Shown: positions 5,188 to 7,852 of the stretch, piece by piece
How the letters are laid out: each line of letters begins with the position of its first letter
How positions within the stretch are numbered: the first letter of the stretch is position 1
Origin: an uncultured Clostridia bacterium
Lineage (GTDB): Bacteria; Bacillota; Clostridia; Oscillospirales; Acutalibacteraceae
DNA: 7,852 bases
Reading direction: 5' to 3'
Assembly (NCBI GenBank): GCA_947174455.1
Contig: CAMWIZ010000033.1
Coordinates: 1 to 7,852, forward strand
The notes under the pieces: generated by a model
What the model was told of the DNA's origin: nothing
Database searches by the model: none
Seen by the model: only the letters and a program-made list of their open reading frames with translations
Translations under genes and position numbers: made by a program

Positions 5188-6471
5188 GTGGATAAGTTTG
5201 TAATAAAAGGCGGGAACAAGCTCTACGGAGAGATTTCCGTAAGCGGTGCTAAGAATGCCGCTGTTGCTATCATACCGGCTACTGTTCTTGCAGATGACGT
5301 GTGTCGGATAGAAAATTTACCCAACATCAAGGATGTTGCTGTCATAGAGTCAATTTTGACATATATGGGTGCGGAAGTCAGACGTCTGAGTGAATCCGTG
5401 TTGGAAATAGACCCAAGAGGAATAAAGAGCTATAATGTTTCCTGCGTTGAGATGGTTGCCAATATGAGAGCATCATATTATCTTCTTGGTGCATTTTTGG
5501 GCAAGTTCAGCAAAGCTCGTGTTCCTATGCCGGGCGGATGCAGCTTTTGTGACCGTCCTGTAGATCAGCATTTAAAGGCTTTCGAGGTTCTGGGGGCAGA
5601 GTGCCATGTTGAAGAGGCTGTTATAGAGCTTTCTGCTGAGAAGCTTACGGGAGGAAGCATTTACTTTGATGTGGTTTCTGTAGGTTCTACCATAAACGCA
5701 ATGCTTGCGGCAGTTAAGGCTGAGGGACTGACAACCATTGAAAATGCGGCAAAGGAGCCTCATATAGTGGACGTTGCCAATATGCTCAACTCCATGGGTG
5801 CTAATATCAAGGGTGCAGGCACTGATGTAATTAAAATTCGTGGTGTGCAGAAACTCCACGGCTGTACATATTCAATTATTCCCGACCAGATAGAGGCAGG
5901 TACTTATATGGCGGCTGTTGCGGCTACAGGCGGTAATGTGCTTATTAAAGACGTTATTCCAAAGCATTTGGATTCAATTTCTGCAAAGCTTCGTGATACA
6001 GGAACTGTTGTTGAGGAGTATGATGAGGCAGTAAGGGTGATACGTGAGGGCGAGCTTCACCGCTGTAACGTGAAAACAATGCCACACCCCGGATTCCCGA
6101 CAGATATGCAGCCGCAGTTTGTGGCACTGCTCTCTACGGCAAGCGGTACAAGCCGAGTGAACGAGAGTGTGTGGGACGACCGCTTTAGTTATATCCCTCA
6201 GCTAAAGCGTCTTGGTGCTGATATATTACAGCAGGGTCATATTGCAATAGTCCAAGGTGTAAGCGGTTTAAAGGGAGCACCTGTGAAGGCTCCCGATTTA
6301 AGAGCAGGTGCGGCACTGGTAATAGCAGGCTTGGTTGCCAAAGGAACTACGGAAATCGAAAACATAAAGTACATTGAGAGAGGTTACGAGAATATTGTTG
6401 ACAAGTTGGCTGCAGTTGGTGCAGATATTCGCCGAGTAACCTATAAAAACACAATGGACGATGAGTACTGA
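5188..6471 (+). CDS. murA: UDP-N-acetylglucosamine 1-carboxyvinyltransferase MurA
   Basis: MurA transfers enolpyruvate from phosphoenolpyruvate to UDP-GlcNAc, the first committed step of peptidoglycan precursor synthesis, in the cytoplasm. The 427-residue product has the whole family signature: Lys22-Asn23 in SGAKNAAVA, and the catalytic loop PGGCSFCDRP with Cys118 at the place of E. coli Cys115 and Arg123 at that of Arg120. It also has Asp306 in GFPTDMQ, Asp370/Arg372 in APDLRAGAAL, and Arg398 in ERGYE. The catalytic cysteine is the target of fosfomycin, so the enzyme is predicted to be the sensitive type. The GTG at 5188 is chosen because GGAG lies at 5175-5178 and the product then starts with the standard DKFVIKGGNKLYG. 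An upstream in-frame GTG at 5134 would add 18 atypical residues. Many Firmicutes carry two MurA paralogues and I cannot tell which one this is. A strong terminator follows. Confidence 0.97.
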   Translation: MDKFVIKGGNKLYGEISVSGAKNAAVAIIPATVLADDVCRIENLPNIKDVAVIESILTYMGAEVRRLSESVLEIDPRGIKSYNVSCVEMVANMRASYYLLGAFLGKFSKARVPMPGGCSFCDRPVDQHLKAFEVLGAECHVEEAVIELSAEKLTGGSIYFDVVSVGSTINAMLAAVKAEGLTTIENAAKEPHIVDVANMLNSMGANIKGAGTDVIKIRGVQKLHGCTYSIIPDQIEAGTYMAAVAATGGNVLIKDVIPKHLDSISAKLRDTGTVVEEYDEAVRVIREGELHRCNVKTMPHPGFPTDMQPQFVALLSTASGTSRVNESVWDDRFSYIPQLKRLGADILQQGHIAIVQGVSGLKGAPVKAPDLRAGAALVIAGLVAKGTTEIENIKYIERGYENIVDKLAAVGADIRRVTYKNTMDDEY

Positions 6472-6520
6472 GGTCTATGTGAAAACCGACAGGCAGGATA
6501 GGTCTTATATGAAGAATTAT

Positions 6521-6558
6521 AAAAAGCCGTTTGGGTTACTTCCTAAAACGGCTTTTTT
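6521..6558 (+). terminator. Intrinsic terminator after murA
   Basis: AAAAAGCCGTTT (6521-6532) and AAACGGCTTTTT (6546-6557) form a perfect 12-pair stem with a 13-base loop, ending in a run of six T (6553-6558). The A run on the 5' side makes it symmetric, so it could also stop transcription from the opposite strand. It lies about 50 bases after the murA stop and separates murA from the walJ-rlmH pair. The remaining 90 bases up to walJ hold no gene and no convincing promoter. Confidence 0.9.
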
Positions 6559-6648
6559 AAATGCGACAGACTTTGATATAGGTGAAAAATTTGTTTGTTA
6601 CGTAAAGGGATTTAAAGATTTTTTACACAAGGAATCGGAGGAAACAAC

Positions 6649-7437
6649 ATGGCAAAGCTCGTGCCGCTTTTCAGCGGAAGTCAAGGAAATTGTTACTGCT
6701 TATCAAGCGGAGGAAAAAGTATTTTGATAGATGTCGGACGCAGCTGTAAGCAGGTGTGCAATGCTTTAGCAGAAAACGGTATTGACACGGCAGACATACA
6801 GGCGGTATTTGTTACTCATGAGCATACGGACCATGTGAAGGGTGTGCGTGTTTTTGCAAATAAATTCGGTATACCTGTGTATTCCTCCAAGGGGACATTA
6901 GATGCCATGTACAGCAATAATTTTGTGGATAACAAAACAAAATGCTTTGTTATCGGTGACGGCGGTGTTGACTTGGATACCATGCACATTGATACGTTTT
7001 CGATTTCACACGATTGTGCCGAGGGTACGGGATTTAAGGTAGCTATGGGTAGCCGAAGCTTTGCACTTGCAACCGATTTGGGTTATTTGTCTGATGAGGT
7101 TGCATCGTCCTTATTTGGATGTGATGCGGTTGTGATTGAGTCGAACCACGATGTCCGCATGCTGCAAATGGGACCTTATCCTTACGTTTTGAAAAAAAGA
7201 ATTATGTCAAGCAGCGGACATTTGTCAAATGAAAGTTGTGCCGACTTCCTGCCTAAGCTTGTACAAAGCGGTACGTCACGCTTTGTGCTTGCACATCTCA
7301 GCAGGGAGAACAATATGCCGCAAATTGCATATGCGGAGTCTGAAAACTCTTTAAATGCAAACGGAATGAGTGTTGGCAGTGACTGTACCCTCTGCGTTGC
7401 TCCGGTGGAATTTGATGGAACTTCTGTTATTTTTTGA
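6649..7437 (+). CDS. walJ: YycJ/WalJ-type metallo-beta-lactamase-fold exonuclease
   Basis: The 262-residue product is a metallo-beta-lactamase-fold hydrolase. The HxHxDH motif is THEHTDH (His57, His59, Asp61, His62), with later metal-ligand candidates His121 (ISHD), Asp143 (ATDLG) and His216 (LAHLSRENN). Segments typical of Bacillus YycJ/WalJ are present: FSGSQGNCY near the N-terminus, IESNHDVRMLQMGPYP (163-178) and SSGHLSNE (188-195). WalJ-family proteins are linked to 5'-3' exonuclease activity and, by genetic context in Bacillus, to cell division and wall homeostasis; activity here is inferred. GGAGG (6637-6641) lies seven bases before the ATG. It follows the murA terminator, so it needs its own promoter or read-through, and it is tightly linked to rlmH. 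There is no signal peptide, so it is cytoplasmic. Confidence 0.93.
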   Translation: MAKLVPLFSGSQGNCYCLSSGGKSILIDVGRSCKQVCNALAENGIDTADIQAVFVTHEHTDHVKGVRVFANKFGIPVYSSKGTLDAMYSNNFVDNKTKCFVIGDGGVDLDTMHIDTFSISHDCAEGTGFKVAMGSRSFALATDLGYLSDEVASSLFGCDAVVIESNHDVRMLQMGPYPYVLKKRIMSSSGHLSNESCADFLPKLVQSGTSRFVLAHLSRENNMPQIAYAESENSLNANGMSVGSDCTLCVAPVEFDGTSVIF

Positions 7438-7442
7438 GGTGA
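7436..7442 (+). promoter_or_regulatory. Ribosome binding site of rlmH overlapping the walJ stop
   Basis: GAGGTGA begins within the walJ stop codon (TGA, 7435-7437). Its GAGG core ends seven bases before the rlmH ATG at 7447. The overlap suggests the two genes are translated in a coupled manner from one transcript. Confidence 0.75.
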
Positions 7443-7446
7443 GAGT

Positions 7447-7852
7447 ATGCTTAGAGTAAGTGTTGTCTGTGTAGGAAAGCTTAAAGAAAAGTACTTGCGT
7501 GAAGCCTGTGCGGAGTACAGCAAACGTTTACAGAGTTTCTGTAAATTTGATATTATTGAGGTAGACGAGGAGAAAACCTCGGATTCCCCAAACAACTCCC
7601 AAATTGAAAATATCCTTAACAGTGAGGGTAAGCGTATTTTGTCCAAACTGGACAAGGGTGCAAAGGTTGTTGCAATGTGTATTGAGGGCAAACAAAGAAC
7701 TTCTCAAGGCTTGGCAGAACTTTTTAACGAAACAGCAGTCAACGGTATTAGCAGTGTTGCTTTTGTAATTGGTGGGAGTTGGGGACTTAGTGAGGATGTA
7801 AAAAAACGTGCAGATGTCAGATTGTCCATGTCGGAAATGACATTTCCTCATC
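7447..7852 (+). CDS. rlmH: 23S rRNA (pseudouridine-1915 N3) methyltransferase RlmH, 3' end outside window
   Basis: RlmH is a small SPOUT-class methyltransferase that methylates N3 of pseudouridine 1915 in helix 69 of 23S rRNA using S-adenosylmethionine. The window holds the first 135 codons plus one base of a gene normally about 155-160 codons long, so only the C-terminal tail is missing. The N-terminus MLRVSVVCVGKLKEKYLREA and the cofactor-loop segment FVIGGSWGLS (106-115) followed by LSMSEMTFPH (126-135) are diagnostic. The knot motif that is GGPEG in E. coli is GGSWG here. No stop or frameshift is seen. It starts nine bases after walJ, matching the proximity of walJ and rlmH in Bacillus and Staphylococcus. 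In staphylococci the 3' end of this gene is the SCC attachment site; that part is not visible here. Confidence 0.95.
   Translation, partial: MLRVSVVCVGKLKEKYLREACAEYSKRLQSFCKFDIIEVDEEKTSDSPNNSQIENILNSEGKRILSKLDKGAKVVAMCIEGKQRTSQGLAELFNETAVNGISSVAFVIGGSWGLSEDVKKRADVRLSMSEMTFPH

Noticed and set aside
6573..6601. TTGATA with TGTTAC 17 bases downstream as a walJ promoter
   Set aside because: The -10 match is poor (three of six), so the walJ promoter is left unassigned.
6461..6727. An 88-codon + strand frame between murA and walJ
   Set aside because: It overlaps the murA end, runs through the strong terminator at 6521-6558 and then out of frame into walJ. It has no ribosome binding site and resembles no family I know.
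7182..7851. Two overlapping minus-strand frames opposite walJ and rlmH
   Set aside because: They are shadows of two well-conserved + strand genes; neither has domain features.

Overview
The window looks like chromosomal housekeeping DNA from a low-to-moderate G+C Gram-positive anaerobe, most likely class Clostridia and probably the Ruminococcaceae/Oscillospiraceae. This rests on protein character (a SigA of 366 residues without the long non-conserved insert of proteobacterial RpoD, a clostridial-type dGTPase-like protein, a YycJ/WalJ-type exonuclease) and on gene order. Genus-level placement is not possible by eye. All seven recognisable genes are on the + strand. I see no insertion sequence, phage gene, CRISPR array, tRNA or rRNA.

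Layout: (1) 182-4347, the macromolecular synthesis block: dgt-like dNTP triphosphohydrolase, dnaG primase and rpoD/sigA. dgt and dnaG are 52 bases apart with no terminator between them. rpoD is separated by a 217-base leader with its own likely promoter overlapping the dnaG stop codon. (2) 4488-4889, a small HExxH zincin-like metallopeptidase of unknown substrate, whose ribosome binding site lies inside a predicted hairpin. (3) 4890-5187, a 298-base gene-free leader with a good SigA-type promoter, a long imperfect hairpin, a short terminator-like hairpin with a T tract, and one more hairpin just before the murA start. (4) 5188-6471, murA, closed by a strong symmetric intrinsic terminator. (5) 6649-7852, a YycJ/WalJ-like metallo-beta-lactamase-fold protein followed nine bases later by rlmH, which runs off the window after 135 codons.

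Together the genes cover nucleotide-pool control, primer synthesis, primary transcription initiation, the first committed step of peptidoglycan synthesis, DNA end processing and 23S rRNA modification. WalJ and RlmH are also near neighbours in Bacillus and Staphylococcus.

The proteins are ordinary and well conserved. I do not see an undescribed protein system. What is not explained by the genes lies between them: structured leaders upstream of rpoD and murA, each with competing pairings and a small reading frame, and a hairpin covering the metallopeptidase ribosome binding site. These were folded by eye, and they need covariation analysis before being called regulatory elements.
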